Shown here: piece by piece, positions 10,955-21,793 of the stretch | How positions within the stretch are numbered: position 1 is the stretch's first letter | Layout: each line of letters opens with the position of its first letter | Assembly: GCF_950295315.1 (NCBI RefSeq) | Contig: NC_080171.1 | Span: 117,299,064-117,363,063, forward strand | From: Erinaceus europaeus | Lineage: Eukaryota > Chordata > Mammalia > Eulipotyphla > Erinaceidae | Direction of reading: 5' to 3' | Length of the DNA stretch: 64,000 nucleotides | Made by a program: the position numbers and the translations under genes | Notes under the pieces: generated by a model | Database searches by the model: none | What the model saw: the letters and a program-made list of their open reading frames with translations, nothing else | What the model was told of the DNA's origin: nothing

Positions 10955-11199
10955 GAATGGAGTTTTTAGAATATTTTCTTTCTTATTTAAAAAATATTTT
11001 CTTTATTTGTTTTTTGGATAGAGACAGCCAGAAATTGAGAGGAAGGTGGGTATAGAAAGGGAGAGAGACCTGCAGCACTGCTTCACCACTTGCAAAGCTT
11101 TCCCCATGCAGGTGGGGAGCAGGGTTGGAACCCTCGTTCTTATGCATTGTAACATGTGCACTCAGCCGTTGCACCACCACCTGTGCCAGAATGGAGTTT
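10955..11199 (-). mobile_element. SINE type B, minus, with 11-bp TSD
   Basis: The body is 10966-11188. The duplication 'gaatggagttt' lies at 10955-10965 and 11189-11199. It contains 'ggatagagacagccagaaat', 'cacttgcaaagctttcccc', and the reversed head 'ccaccacctgtgcc'. Confidence 0.9.
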
Positions 11200-11229
11200 A
11201 AAGTGCTATTTTGTTGAACATACATGACA

Positions 11230-12224
11230 TGAAAGTGAAAGTCTTATCCCTGATATGGAGAAAGTTGTCTCAGTCTGTCAAGCCAGTTGCAATTTTCTCA
11301 AGCTAAATTCGAATCCAGAGTAATGACCTATGTCTCTTCAATTCTGTGAAGACCGAGAAAGGTATGGGAGCAGCTGTAAAAGGTTTGGAGCTAGCAGAGG
11401 CTAACTCATTAAGCATATTGAACGCATTTTCCTTACACTGAAGTGCCAGGGAAGGCAGCAAATCACGATGTAGAAACTATAGCATGTTATTCAGAAGATC
11501 TAAGAAAACTGACCAAAAAAGTTTATTGCAAAAATTTTTTTTAAAAAAAGTGTTAGATGAGGCAACTTTGTATCGGAAGAAGAGATTATCTAGTACTTTC
11601 ATTGGAGAGTCACTGCCTGTCTTTAACACTTGCAAAGACAGGCTGACCTTCATACTGAGTGACTTGGAGCTGAAGCTAATGTATATTTACTATTCTGAAA
11701 ATCCTAGGACCTTTAAGAATATTGCCTAGTCTACTCTTGTTATTTGTCACTTCTGCAACAAAGGCTGAATGATAGTATATCTGTTTGGAACATGGTGTGC
11801 TACTATTTCAAGCCCACTACTGGGACCTACTCCTTGGGAAAAAAGAAATGTTCCTTTCAGATCGTTGCATCTTGCTGATTGACAATGTACCAGGTAATCC
11901 AAGAACTGTGATGGAGGGCTATAAATAGCTAATGCTGTTTTCACGTCTACTAATTTAACACCCTTTCTTTAACCCACGCGTCAGTGAGTCTTCTTGGTAC
12001 TCATGCTATATTACTTAAGAAATGCATTCCATAGGACTGACTCTGCCACTGATAAGGGTTCCTCTGATGGATGATGGTGAAGCAACTGAAAACTGTCTGA
12101 AGGGATTTACCATTCCAGATCACCCTAGGAACTTTCATGATTGATGGGAGGAGATAAAAATACTGAATTTAGCAAGAGTTAGGAAAAAGTTGATTCTAAG
12201 TCACCTGGATGTCTTTAGGGTCAT
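11230..12224 (+). pseudogene. Tigger1-type DNA transposon transposase relic
   Basis: The + strand matches remembered Tigger1 (pogo/Tc1-mariner superfamily) transposase over about 1 kb in collinear blocks: 'ctagtactttcattggagag', 'agacaggctgacctt', 'tctgaaaatcctaggacc', 'tttcaagcccactactg', 'gctgattgacaatg' (the DDE-domain region around IDN.PG), 'tcctctgatggat', and 'tttcatgattgatgggagga'. The catalytic core region near 11868-11920 has frame breaks and stops, so nothing functional remains. Such copies are old, mostly shared among placental mammals. Terminal repeats were not found, and the 3' side abuts an R1 copy. Confidence 0.8.
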
Positions 12225-12640
12225 TCAAGGTTTAAGTGAAAGGAAAGACCTGCAGATGCTACTCTGACACCATCCTGACTTCCCTGGGCAGACGACCTCC
12301 CCAGGGTGTCCCAGAACCTTCCCTCCCCAGAGTCCTGCCTCACTAGGAAAAGACAGAAACAGGCTGGGATATGGATGGACCTGCCAACACCCATATCCAG
12401 CAGAGAAGCAATTACAGATGCCAGACCTTCCACCTTCTGTAACCCATAAAGAATTTTTAGTCTATACTCCCAGAGGGATAAAAAGTAGGGAAGTTTCCAA
12501 TGGAGGGGATAGGACACAGAACTCTGGTTGTGGGAAATGTATGGAATTATACCCCTGTTATCTTATAGGATCATACCCCTGTTATCTTACAGTCTTGTTA
12601 ATAATCAGTACTAAATCACTAAAAAAATAATAATAAATGA
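12225..12640 (+). mobile_element. R1-family 3' end, plus
   Basis: Contains 'atatggatggacctgccaac', 'agaagcaattacagatgcca', 'ctcccagagggata', 'ccaatggaggggatagg', 'gttatctta' and an A-rich tail. Reverse-orientation relatives are at 18945, 32880 and 39925. A 24-bp internal duplication ('atacccctgttatctta' at 12549 and 12573) is present. Ending in an A-rich tail suggests a poly-A retroelement. Confidence 0.65.
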
Positions 12641-13224
12641 ATAAATAAATGAAAAAGAAATTGTCAGAAATACCCCAGCTGTCTTGACCTTCGCAACCAG
12701 CTGCCACCCACACTGTGGCTATACCTTCCACCAGTAAAAAAGGCTACAGCTTGATGAGGGCTCAGATAATGCTTAGCACATTTTAGCAATAAAATATTTT
12801 AATTAAGTTTTGTACTTTGATTTTTTTTATACGCAATGCTATAACACATGTACTAGACTATAGGGCTACAAGATAGTGTAAATATCATTTTTTTAATGTG
12901 TGTTGGCAAAACAAAAAAAATTATGCGACTCATTTTATGGTCTTCCTTGCTCTTTGTGGTGGTCTGGAAACCAGCACGCAGTGCCCCTAGGTGTGGCTGT
13001 ACTTTGTTTCCCTAGTTCTCTCGTCTATCTGAAAGTCTGCCATCTACCCCTACACCCTCCAGTACAGAGTAATATGTCATAGATAAATATTTACTATTCA
13101 TTGAACCATCTATCACACATTGTAGAATATAGAAGAAAGAGACAGAGGAAAAAATGTTAAGAAAATGAACTAATTAGTTTTGAGAGACAAGATACACTAA
13201 CATTTTTATTATGTCACTTGCATA
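12641..13224. other. Intronic sequence, nothing recognised
   Basis: AT-rich, possibly containing old unrecognised repeats. No exon or regulatory element is supported. Confidence 0.45.
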
Positions 13225-13425
13225 TTTTTGGTTTTTTATTAAGGGGCTACTGGATTACACACTACAGTTGATATTTTCTTGTCTTCCTGTGATCGACGTC
13301 TGCAAAGCACTCTCACCCCCAACTTAGGTCCTTCTCCACCACCATGCACCAGGATCCCAAAATCTTGCCCCACTCCTCTTCGTCTCCTCCCTGGGGTCCT
13401 TTATTGAGTTTTCTTCTTAAAGAGT
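13225..13425 (-). mobile_element. LINE-1 3' UTR fragment, minus (old)
   Basis: 'ccaccaccatgcaccaggat' and 'ccctggggtcctttattgag' resemble the reversed LINE-1 3' UTR seen at 56835-57010 ('catgttccaggacct', 'agagtcttttactttgg'). The fragment is diverged and short. Confidence 0.5.
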
Positions 13426-13565
13426 AATGACTCACCACCATTTATACCTCCCTTCATAATTTTACTGATAAAAACTTTACAGCACAAAAAAAAAAAGGTG
13501 TTAAGTTACTAGATAATGAGAAGTAGATAAACTTCAGAAAGGAAACTTTAAAATAAAATGATAGT

Positions 13566-13801
13566 TGGGAGTTGGGCAGTAGCACAGCAGGTTAAGCACA
13601 AGTGGCACAAAGCACAAGGACCAGAATAAGGATCCCAATTCAAGCCCCCGGCTCTCCACCTGCAGGGGAGTCGCTTCACAGGCGGTGAAGCGGGTCTGCA
13701 GGCCTCTATCTGTCTCTCTTCCTCTCTATCTCCCCCTTCTCTCTCAATTTCTCTCTGTCTCTATCCAATAACAAATAAATAAATAATTAAAAAAAAAGAA
13801 A
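13566..13801 (+). mobile_element. SINE type A, plus
   Basis: Head 'gggagttgggcagtagcaca', B box-like 'aattcaagcccc', 'cacctgcaggggagtcgctt', CT-rich body, AAAT tail. The AAC-rich tail typical of type A is missing, so it may be an A/B intermediate. Confidence 0.9.
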
Positions 13802-14079
13802 ATGCTAGCATGACCCAGGCAAAGAAAGTAATAAAGAGGCAAAGCAGAATGCTCACATATGCAGTGCCATGGTCCGAACTTGAGGTTTCATGCCTGGACG
13901 TCCAGCGTTCCACTGTAGCACCACACCAGACTACCAGAAAGGTCAAGTTGACTGGATATGATGTGTGAGGACAACTGTGGCAACAGTTTTAGAAAGATGG
14001 CGGTTGCTGACATATTATGCTCATCAGGTCATGTGTTTCTTTTAAAATATATTCACCCTTAAGAGTAATTGGACACTAG

Positions 14080-15352
14080 GGTAACTGCATGACTTGGGTT
14101 TTCTCTGCACATTTATTGTCTGCAATTGATGTGTTTTTTATTTTTCTGTCCTGCCATTCTTCAGGTGTTGTGTTTTGAGTACAAGCCACGCTATACTAAA
14201 GACCTTTCACAAATGCAGCCACGAACCTCAGAAATTGCAACAATAGCAACTGAAGCAAGGATGGATGCAGTTCAACCAATACCAGTTAGCCAAACAACAC
14301 CTCCAGTCCAAGGAAAAATAGCAACCAAAAACAAAAGAAAAAGAAAGAAAAGGAAAAAAAGGGAGAGCAAGAATAGACAAATATGCAAACCTACTGTCCA
14401 CTATAAATTCTAGGGCTAGCAAGAGGAGAAGGGGAAGTAGAAAAGAGAGAGAGAGACACACACACAGAGTACACTCTGATTAGATTTCTTCCCCAATATA
14501 ACTCACAAATGAGTATCAGTGAATTCAGAAAGCAAAAGAAAGAAGGAAAAAAAAAAAAGAGCAGTGAAAGGAGAGATTTTTTTTTTTTTTTAATTAGCTA
14601 GGAGGAAGGAAAAAGGAGAGTGAAGGGGAGACAGAAACAAGTTCCTCTCACAATGGCTAAGACACCCAGTCACCTTATCAGTGGAAAAAACAACAGCAGT
14701 TAATTCCTGTCAACTTGAAGAAGGAGAAGGGAAAAGGGACACGTGTATATAATAATAGTAATAATAAAATAAAATAGAGTAAAAAAACCCTAACAGTCAG
14801 CCTGCTGCTTGGACTGCTCCAGACTGGCTGCAAAAGACAGCCAATTATAAGAAAATTGAAATAAATAAATAAAAACCTCCACGTAATCTTTCCCAGGCAG
14901 GACTGAGACTCTGATTGGTTGGGTATTTTGTCACTCAAATAGAGCTCCAGCCACCTAAAAACAAAGAAAAGGGAAACAAAAAGAAAAAGGCTTGGAATGA
15001 CACCCCGGGTGAGCCAGGAATCTTGATAAAGAAAATAGTTCAGCGGGAAGCCTGCTAAGAGTGGCTGTCTAGCCTCTGGGGGCTGGTTCTGGGGTGGGGC
15101 GGGAGGGGTGAGTTCAGAAATAATCAAGCCAAAGATTTTCCTTTCTTTGTCCTTTTGGCCTCTGTTTGCCAGCCCAAGAGTAGGTTATAGAACTCTTTTT
15201 TGTGTTCACCCTGACCACCCCTTGTTCACCCTCCTACTGAGGGCCCAGTATTCTACCCTATCCAGAGAATCCCACGTTGTAAGCTGCTTCTTTTTGGAGC
15301 TTATACCAGCTGTTGTTTCCAAGTCACCATCTTGGCTCTGCCTCCGGAAAAC
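14080..15352 (-). mobile_element. LINE-1 5' end and 5' UTR, 3'-truncated, minus
   Basis: On the minus strand the element begins at about 15352 with a G-rich start and the YY1-type word 'ccaagatgg' (reverse of 15327-15334), as LINE-1 5' ends do. It then runs through a roughly 1.2-kb 5' UTR with T-rich and GC-rich parts. Near 14158 a minus-strand ATG (MAGQKNKK...) may be the ORF1 start, soon broken. ORF1 proper and ORF2 are absent. The 149-aa open frame on minus at 14678-15127 lies inside the UTR and is not a known protein. Keeping the 5' end and losing the 3' end is the reverse of usual LINE-1 truncation. Confidence 0.6.
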
Positions 15353-15432
15353 ACCTTTCTTAATCCTCTCTGCTCTTAGTTTTCCTGTTACCCTCACTTC
15401 AGATAGTAACTTATAAATGCAAAGACCTCTTG

Positions 15433-15735
15433 TGTGTGAATGACTTTTTAAAATATTTAAAAAAATTTTTTTTTATATTTTTTATATTTATTTTAAAAAG
15501 GAGATACTAACAAAACCATAGGATAAGAGAGATATCTTTATTTATTAGATAGAGACAGACAGAAATCTAGAGAAGGGGGGTGATAGAGAAGGGAGAGAAA
15601 CAGAGAGACACCTGCAGCCCTGCTTCACCCACTCTCGAAGCTTTCCCCCTGATGGCAGGGATGGGGCCTCTAGCCCATGTGCTTGCTTGCATATTGTGAC
15701 ATGTGCTCCACCAACCGGCCCCTGTGTGAATGACT
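15433..15735 (-). mobile_element. Chimeric SINE type B plus R1 3' end, one TSD
   Basis: The 13-bp duplication 'tgtgtgaatgact' at 15433-15445 and 15723-15735 encloses two joined parts. On the minus strand these are a type B SINE (15722 down to about 15525), then 45 bp of the R1 3' end (reverse of 'actaacaaaaccataggata') and a long A-rich tail (15446-15490). A single TSD around both parts suggests they were inserted together as one RNA. Confidence 0.75.
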
Positions 15736-16082
15736 AATTTGTATTTGCTAAACTCAAAAAAATTTGAGATGTTTTTTCTGAAGTTATCAATGCGTCAGGG
15801 TATATTGAATGTCTTTCTTTGCTGAGATGTATACTTCCTGAAAATGTGGGCATTCTTTCAATTATTACAAGATAGATGTGATGTGACATCAGTGTTTTTC
15901 AGGCACATCTTGAATTTCAGTTCATAAAGAAACATGATAACAATGACTTACTCCTGATTGATAAAGCATCGGTTTATTTCTCTTCAAAAATCATACATCA
16001 CTGGGTATCAAAGCTACCCCTCTGAAACTTATAATAATATTTTGTTAGAGAAATAGATATACTTGGTATTCAATTCCAGTGG
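15736..16082. other. Intronic sequence, nothing recognised
   Basis: Unique AT-rich sequence between two SINE insertions. Confidence 0.45.
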
Positions 16083-16319
16083 AAAAATGAGATTTGGTTG
16101 CCGAGTGGTGGCACACCTGGCTGAGTGCACATGTTGCAATGTGCAAGCACCAGGGTTCAAGTCTCCAGTCCCCACCTGTAGGGGGAAAGCTTCAAAAGTA
16201 ATAAAGCAGGGCTGCAGGTGTCTCTCTGTGTCTCTCCCTCTCCGTCTCCCCTTCCTCTCAACTTCTGGCTGTCTCTATGCAATAAATAAATAATTTTTTT
16301 AAAGAAAAATGATATTTGG
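16083..16319 (+). mobile_element. SINE type B, plus, with 15-bp TSD
   Basis: Head 'gccgagtggtggcacacctg', B box 'ggttcaagtct', body and AAAT tail. Flanks 'aaaaatgagatttgg' (16083-16097) and 'aaaaatgatatttgg' (16305-16319) are a duplication with one mismatch. Confidence 0.9.
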
Positions 16320-16895
16320 ATTTGAAGATGTTAGGTGGTGAACATAAGTAATGCCACACATGTAAAAACTATCTTATAAATAATTATTTCTCCAATAACA
16401 ATATATATTTTTTTAAGTTAAAGGCAAAGCTGGAGATAAACGTAGTGAAACAAGCTGGGAATGCAGAGTTGGGTGTGGGGAATAGATATCTGTCAGCAAG
16501 ATGGCCTTAATAATTCTCAGAGGAAGCAGATCTTCTCAATGAGTAATAGCCACACTGTTCCTTTAGACTTCATATGCCCCCCACCCCAGCCCACACCCAC
16601 CAGTTCTTGCTGTGAGATAAAGCCCAGTGCAGGACATTTAAGATGACTTAGGATCAATTTTGTTTTTCGTAAATAACAATTTCCCTAACCTCATTTTCAT
16701 GATGCAGCATTTCTAGTGTAAATTATTTACAATAGAAGCACTAATGCAAGTCTGTATGGTGTGGGACTAAACTTAACCTCAAATTATGGACAGACAGGGT
16801 AAAGATAAAACTGTATGCTTTCAAACTCATGATGTATGGGAGGTTCTTTCAAGGGCATAATGAAAGCTGGAAAATTGTCATTGCAGGACATTTTA
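16320..16895. other. Intronic sequence, nothing recognised
   Basis: Unique sequence; one short C-rich patch at 16575-16605. No element assigned. Confidence 0.45.
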
Positions 16896-17100
16896 GTTGG
16901 GGGGGGGGCTGGGTGGTGGCATACCTGGTTAAGTGCACATATTACCATGGGCAAGGACCCAGGTTCAAGCCACCTGCTCCCCACCTACAAAAGGAGGAAT
17001 GCTTAAAAACGGTGAAGTAGATCTGCAGGTGTCTCTCTTCTACCTCTCACTATCTCCTACTCCCCTCTCAGTTTCTCTCTTGCCTATCAAATAAAAAACA
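16896..17100 (+). mobile_element. SINE type B, plus (first of a cluster)
   Basis: A run of G precedes 'gctgggtggtggcatacctg'. The B box is 'ggttcaagcca'; the tail is 'tatcaaataaaaaacaag', after which another SINE starts directly. Confidence 0.85.
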
Positions 17101-17102
17101 AG

Positions 17103-17399
17103 GGGGCAGGCAGTAGCAAACCGTGTTAAGTACACATAGGGCAAAGCTCAAAGATCAGCTCAAGGATCCTAGTTTGAGCCCCCAGCTCCCCACCTGCAGG
17201 GAGATCACTTTGTAAGTGGTGAAGCAGGTCTGCAGGTGTCTCTCTCTCCCCCTCTGCCTTCCTCTCCTCTCTCAAATTCTCTCTGTTTTATCTAATAACA
17301 ACAGCAACAATGGAAATAATGGCCTCCAGGAACAATGGATTCATAGCACAGGCACTGAACCTCAGCCATAACCTTGGAAGCAAAAAAAAAAAAAAAAAG
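17103..17399 (+). mobile_element. SINE type A with 3' module, plus (second of cluster)
   Basis: Head 'ggcaggcagtagcaaaccg', degenerate B box 'agtttgagccc', then the CT body and the module 'cctccaggaacaatggattc...aataaccttgga', with a poly-A of about 17. It abuts the preceding SINE. Confidence 0.85.
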
Positions 17400-17516
17400 A
17401 AATTTAAGAGCCAGCAGGGGTTGGGGGTGGGGTCTGGGAGCAGTGGATTTGTAGGTCTAGCACTGAGCCACAATGATAGCCCCAGTGGCAATAAATAAAT
17501 ATATAAATAAATAAGT
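17400..17516 (+). mobile_element. Isolated SINE 3' module, plus (third of cluster)
   Basis: Only the 3' module is present ('tctgggagcagtggatttg...gagccacaatgatag') with an AAAT/ATAT tail. No tRNA-like head precedes it, so it is a 5'-truncated copy or a tandem remnant. Confidence 0.65.
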
Positions 17517-17734
17517 TGAAAAACAAGATCAGAAGATAAAACGCTAAGCAGAACTTGGACTGGAGTTAGTGTATTGCACCAAAGCAAAAGACTCTGGGGT
17601 GGGTGGGTGGTGGGGGGAGAGTTCAGGTCCTGGAACAGGATGGCAGAGGACCTAGTGGGGGTTGTATTGTTGTGTGGAAAACTGAGAAATATTATGCATG
17701 TATAAACTATTATATTTACTATTGACTGTAAAAC

Positions 17735-18013
17735 ATTAATCCCCGGGAGTCAGGCAGTAGTGCTGTGGGTTAAGCGCAGGTGGCACAAAGTGCAAGGACA
17801 GGCATAAGGATCCCGGTTCGAGCCCCTGGCTACCCACCTGCAGGGGAGTCGCTTCACAAGCAGTGAAGCAGGTCTGCAGGTGTCTATCTTTCTCTCTTCC
17901 TCTCTGTCTTCCCCTCCTCTCTCCATTTCTCTCTGTCCTATCCAACAACAACGGCATCAATAACAACAACAACAATAAATAAATAAATATATTTAATTAA
18001 AAAATTAATCCCC
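17735..18013 (+). mobile_element. SINE type A, plus, with 10-bp TSD
   Basis: The body is 17745-18003, flanked by 'attaatcccc' (17735-17744 and 18004-18013). B box 'ggttcgagccc' and the AAC-rich tail are well kept. Confidence 0.92.
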
Positions 18014-18944
18014 TAATAAGGAACTTTAAAAAAAAATGTGGGATCCTAATCCCATAGAATTGTCCTCCGAAGAAGAAAAGAATAAATAATTAAGTATTAA
18101 CTGCATGACAAGGATAGTAATGGACAAAAGCACTTTAATTATTCCACCGACATAGTCTCTAATTTAGGGCCTAAGCAAATATATTCACAAATGTAAACAG
18201 TAGTCCTGTGAACAGAAGTTTAGGTTTAGAAGATTTTCTTTTGTTGTTGAGTGTTAAAACTGTATTTTAGAGATCTAAGTGGGAAGTAAATTGCTGATAT
18301 AATTCATCTCTTACATACACTTTAGTATTCATCTTCTGAGCCTCCAATTACACCCTCTAGAATGTATAGAATATTGCTACTAAATTTCTATATCATTTAT
18401 TTTCTGTCAAAGAAAAGGATATGCTTTGCTAACATTTGTGTAATGTTGATAATTGTGGTTTCAAATTATTTTCTTTTATATTGCAATTTTCTTTAGTTTC
18501 TAATTACTGATTTTTTAACGCACAGTAACCCAAGACCAAATTGTAGGGTAAGATTTGGTGTGTGACTCCTGAAAGTTTTCACATAGTAGTCGTATTTGCC
18601 CACTAACAAGAGATGACAAGAAAACCAGGGAACTCCTAGCATTTAGAAGTCATCTACAAGTCTGTTGGCTCACTGCGTAGAGCACACACATAATCATGCA
18701 CATGAATTATAAATAGATGTCTTTAGAATGACCAAGGTAGAATACACACATATTTCCCTTTTTCTAAGTTTTCTTCTTTTTTTTTTTTTTAAAAAATCAG
18801 GGGTTGGTAATTTAATTGCATTTCAATATTATTATTTTTATAGAAACTCCTCAGAAATATGATTCTGCATTTTCTTATTTGAGTCATTTAAAATATGATT
18901 TAATTAAATTCTAGTAACCATAGATATGATTTTTTTCATTTCAT
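18014..18944. other. Repeat-poor intronic stretch
   Basis: About 0.9 kb of AT-rich sequence with no recognised mobile element or exon. Confidence 0.45.
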
Positions 18945-19090
18945 TTTTTTTATTTATAAAATGGAAACACTGAGAAGTCCATAGGATAAGAGGGGTACAA
19001 TTCCACACAATTTCCACCACCAGAACTCCATATCCCCTCCCGTCCCCTGATAGCTTTCCTATTCTTGAACCCTCTGGGAGTATGAGATAC
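18945..19090 (-). mobile_element. R1-family 3' end, minus
   Basis: Reversed poly-A ('tttttttatttataaaatgg'), then 'aagtccataggataagaggg', 'caccaccagaactccatatc' and 'ccctctgggagtatga'. A short, 5'-truncated copy of the family also seen at 32880 and 39925. Confidence 0.7.
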
Positions 19091-19164
19091 TGTAACCACC
19101 AAGAAAATTAGTTCTAAATAACCCAGTTTATTTATAATTGCATAATCATATTACATATTAGCTT

Positions 19165-19440
19165 ATTAGCACTTTATTAAATACCTCCTGCATGCAGTCA
19201 CTGTGTTAAGTTCTTAATATTCAGATGCCAACACATGTCTAAGGCCCTGCTCTTGCAGACTTCACCATCTACTGATAGAATATACCAGAATACATAAATG
19301 AACATCAGTAGTAGATTTTAATAAAGCACTGTTAACTTGGATAGACTAAGGAAGGGTGAAATCTGCATAAGAGGCGCTACTCTAATCTTGGTCTGGGGTG
19401 AAAAATATTCTCACAAACATAAGGTTAAAGCGGAAGTCAC
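19165..19440 (+). mobile_element. Ancient mammalian-wide repeat fragment
   Basis: The order 'ttattagcactttattaaatacctcctgcatgcagtcactgtgttaag', 'aaggccctgctcttgcagac' (each part diverged) recalls a common old mammalian repeat beginning 'tattgagcacctactatgtg'. I cannot name the family. Confidence 0.45.
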
Positions 19441-20259
19441 AAGTCTAAATGCATGTAGTCTTGTAAAAATAGTGGGGAAGTCATCCACCATCAAATCAAT
19501 GCCGGCATGAAAACTCCAAAGCTAGAGAGATCACAAAAAATAATAATTAAAAAAATTGTAAGAAGAATACAGACTGGCCGATCACATGTGTGAAGTTCAG
19601 GGAGACCAAAGATGACTGATACTTAACTCCATGGGTTATAGCCCTGATTATATGATAGAATTATGTTTGAGGTTGATTTCAAAAATCTCCATGACTGTAC
19701 TTCCCGAAGGTAATGAAGTTGAGTCTTTGGAATAGGGTGTGGGCACAAGCAGAGAAAGCCACTTGGTGAACTTGACTTAAGCACACGTCAGTTTTCCTGC
19801 AGAGTGGCAGAAAGGTATTTTCTTAGGTAGACTATAGAATCTGCTTCTTTAATACAGAGCTTTTTCCTCCTCCAAATGTTCTCATTGTGAAATTTGTGGT
19901 TCAATTGAAGATTCTGAATCATCTAGAACATCAAAATGAAAATAGAAAATGTAGACCTTAGAGGACTTCAACATCTACACTTAGGACCAGTGAACATCTA
20001 CACTTAGGACCAGTGATCTTCATAAACTGTATGACATAAACCAAGTCACAAAATTGATAGGTTGCTTCTGGTGAAGGCAGTACTGGGCCACATGCATGCA
20101 CACTTGCCTTCTCCTTAGTTTATAGGTGTTTGTAACTGTTCTTCCACAAGTTATACAGTTTGAACAAATGCCGTTATCTCATGATAACATGATAAATGTG
20201 TAAGTGGAATCACCTATTTTTCTATCTCATCGTTTATAGTTCACTGAATAAGGATTTCT
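19441..20259. other. Intronic sequence with a 23-bp tandem duplication
   Basis: Mostly unique. A perfect two-copy tandem repeat of 'acatctacacttaggaccag' plus tga lies at 19971-19993 and 19994-20016. No gene recognised. Confidence 0.6.
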
Positions 20260-20484
20260 TCAGTTCAAGCCCCCGGCTCCCCACCTGCAGGGGAGTCGCT
20301 TCACAGGCGGTCTGCAGGTGTCTGTCTTTCTCTCCCCCTCTCTTGTCTTCCCCTCCTCTCTCCATTTCTCTCTGTCCTATCCAACAACGACGACATCAAT
20401 AACAACAATAATAACTACAACAATAAAACAAAAAGGGCAGCAAAAGGGAGTAAGTAAATATTTTTTTTAAAAGGTGATTTCTTA
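20253..20484 (+). mobile_element. SINE type A, 5'-truncated at the B box, plus
   Basis: The copy starts abruptly at 'cagttcaagcccccggctcc' (20261). The words 'gatttctt' occur at both borders (20253-20260 and 20477-20484). The 3' body and AAC-rich tail are well preserved, so this looks like a young truncated insertion. Confidence 0.85.
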
Positions 20485-21485
20485 TATTCCTCATATGCAA
20501 TATGGTATGATTGCTAGGAAGGGCCCTTTCATGTAAAGGGGGTCAGTGACTGATACATTACAAGTCCAAGACTCTGGATACTGCTGCGTCTCAGAGAAAT
20601 TACTGTTTGTCTGTGGGAAAAGGAAAAGTTGAAAAAAGAGAGGGGGTAAAATAAAAATAACTGTCTGAAGAGAAAAGTCTGATTCTAGAATGAGGGATAA
20701 GTCACCTGGACTGACGGAAAGATGGACAGAGAAACCATTATAACTCTAGCAATTGGATGAAAATTAAGTATGAATCTCAAGCAGAAGAGTGGTGAATGAA
20801 TCCTGTGTGGAGCTCCAGTAAGCCAGTCTTTTTAGCCTTCAGTAAATCTCAGATAAAACGTTCTTCCAGGGAGCAAAGGAAGACACTGCACAGATGATGG
20901 ACTTTTACGAACTATCAGTAGCCTAAAATACCTTTTTTTTTCACACTTAATTTATCTTTACTTTCACAAAACATAAATAATTCTAAACTAGGATTTGGAG
21001 TTCTAATTTGCAATGTTTGATTCTATTCTATTTTTTGATAATTTGCTTAATCCCATAATGTAGTTTGTTTTCTTACTAGTGTAGTTGATTACAGTTTTTA
21101 GTACTGAGTTCTGGGACAAAAAAGATTTTCCTGTGGATATTTTAAGGTCAGGGTTGTACATCTGGGTGGCTTTACACATAGCCAAAAGTGCATTATTTTT
21201 ACCAGATTTCATGCAAACCCATTAAAGATTCATCAATGCTGACGACTGGTTGTGGGATGTATTCATTAATCAATATCCAGAGAATGCCTTTCCATTTCTT
21301 TGTTATTTGTTTGATTTTATTTCTTCTCAAACATCACAGTCATCTGGTTATATTGACTTTAAAAAGGTAATATAATTTTACTAGTTATTTAGTTATAGTT
21401 TACAAGATTATGAGAGTATCGTTTCAGACCTTATACACCACTAAACTTCTACCCCAGTTGCAGCCTTACTTATAACCAACATAGT
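20485..21485. other. Intronic sequence, nothing recognised
   Basis: One kilobase without a recognised mobile element; no exon-like sequence. Confidence 0.45.
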
Positions 21486-21793
21486 TCTCACAAAGTCTTT
21501 TTTTAAAAAAAAATTTAATATTTATTTTCCCTTTTGTTGCCATTGTTGTTTTTTATTATTGTTATTGATGTCGTCGTTGTTGGATAGGACAGAAAGAAAT
21601 GGAGAGAGGAGGGGAAGACAGAGAGGGGGAGAGAAAGACAGACACCTACAGACCTGCTTCACCACCTGTGAAGCAACTCCCCTGTAGGTGGGGAGCGGGG
21701 GCTCAAACCGGGATCCTGACGCCAGTCCTTGCCTTTTATGCCATGTGCACTTAACCTGCTGCGCTACCGCCGGACTCCCTCTCACAAAGTCTT
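21486..21793 (-). mobile_element. SINE type A, minus, with perfect 14-bp TSD
   Basis: The body is 21500-21779. The duplication 'tctcacaaagtctt' is at 21486-21499 and 21780-21793. Reversed tail 'ttgatgtcgtcgttgttgga' and reversed head 'ctgcgctaccgccggactcc' are nearly intact, suggesting recent insertion. Confidence 0.95.

Noticed and set aside
14126..14413. Possible coding exon (95 codons, +)
   Set aside because: There is an AG before 'gtgttg' at 14166, but the sequence is the complement of the LINE-1 fragment and turns into Lys/Arg-rich A-rich DNA; no conserved peptide.
14678..15127. 149-codon minus-strand frame as a gene
   Set aside because: It lies inside a LINE-1 5' UTR and its translation is hydrophobic and Phe-rich through T-rich DNA, not a known protein.
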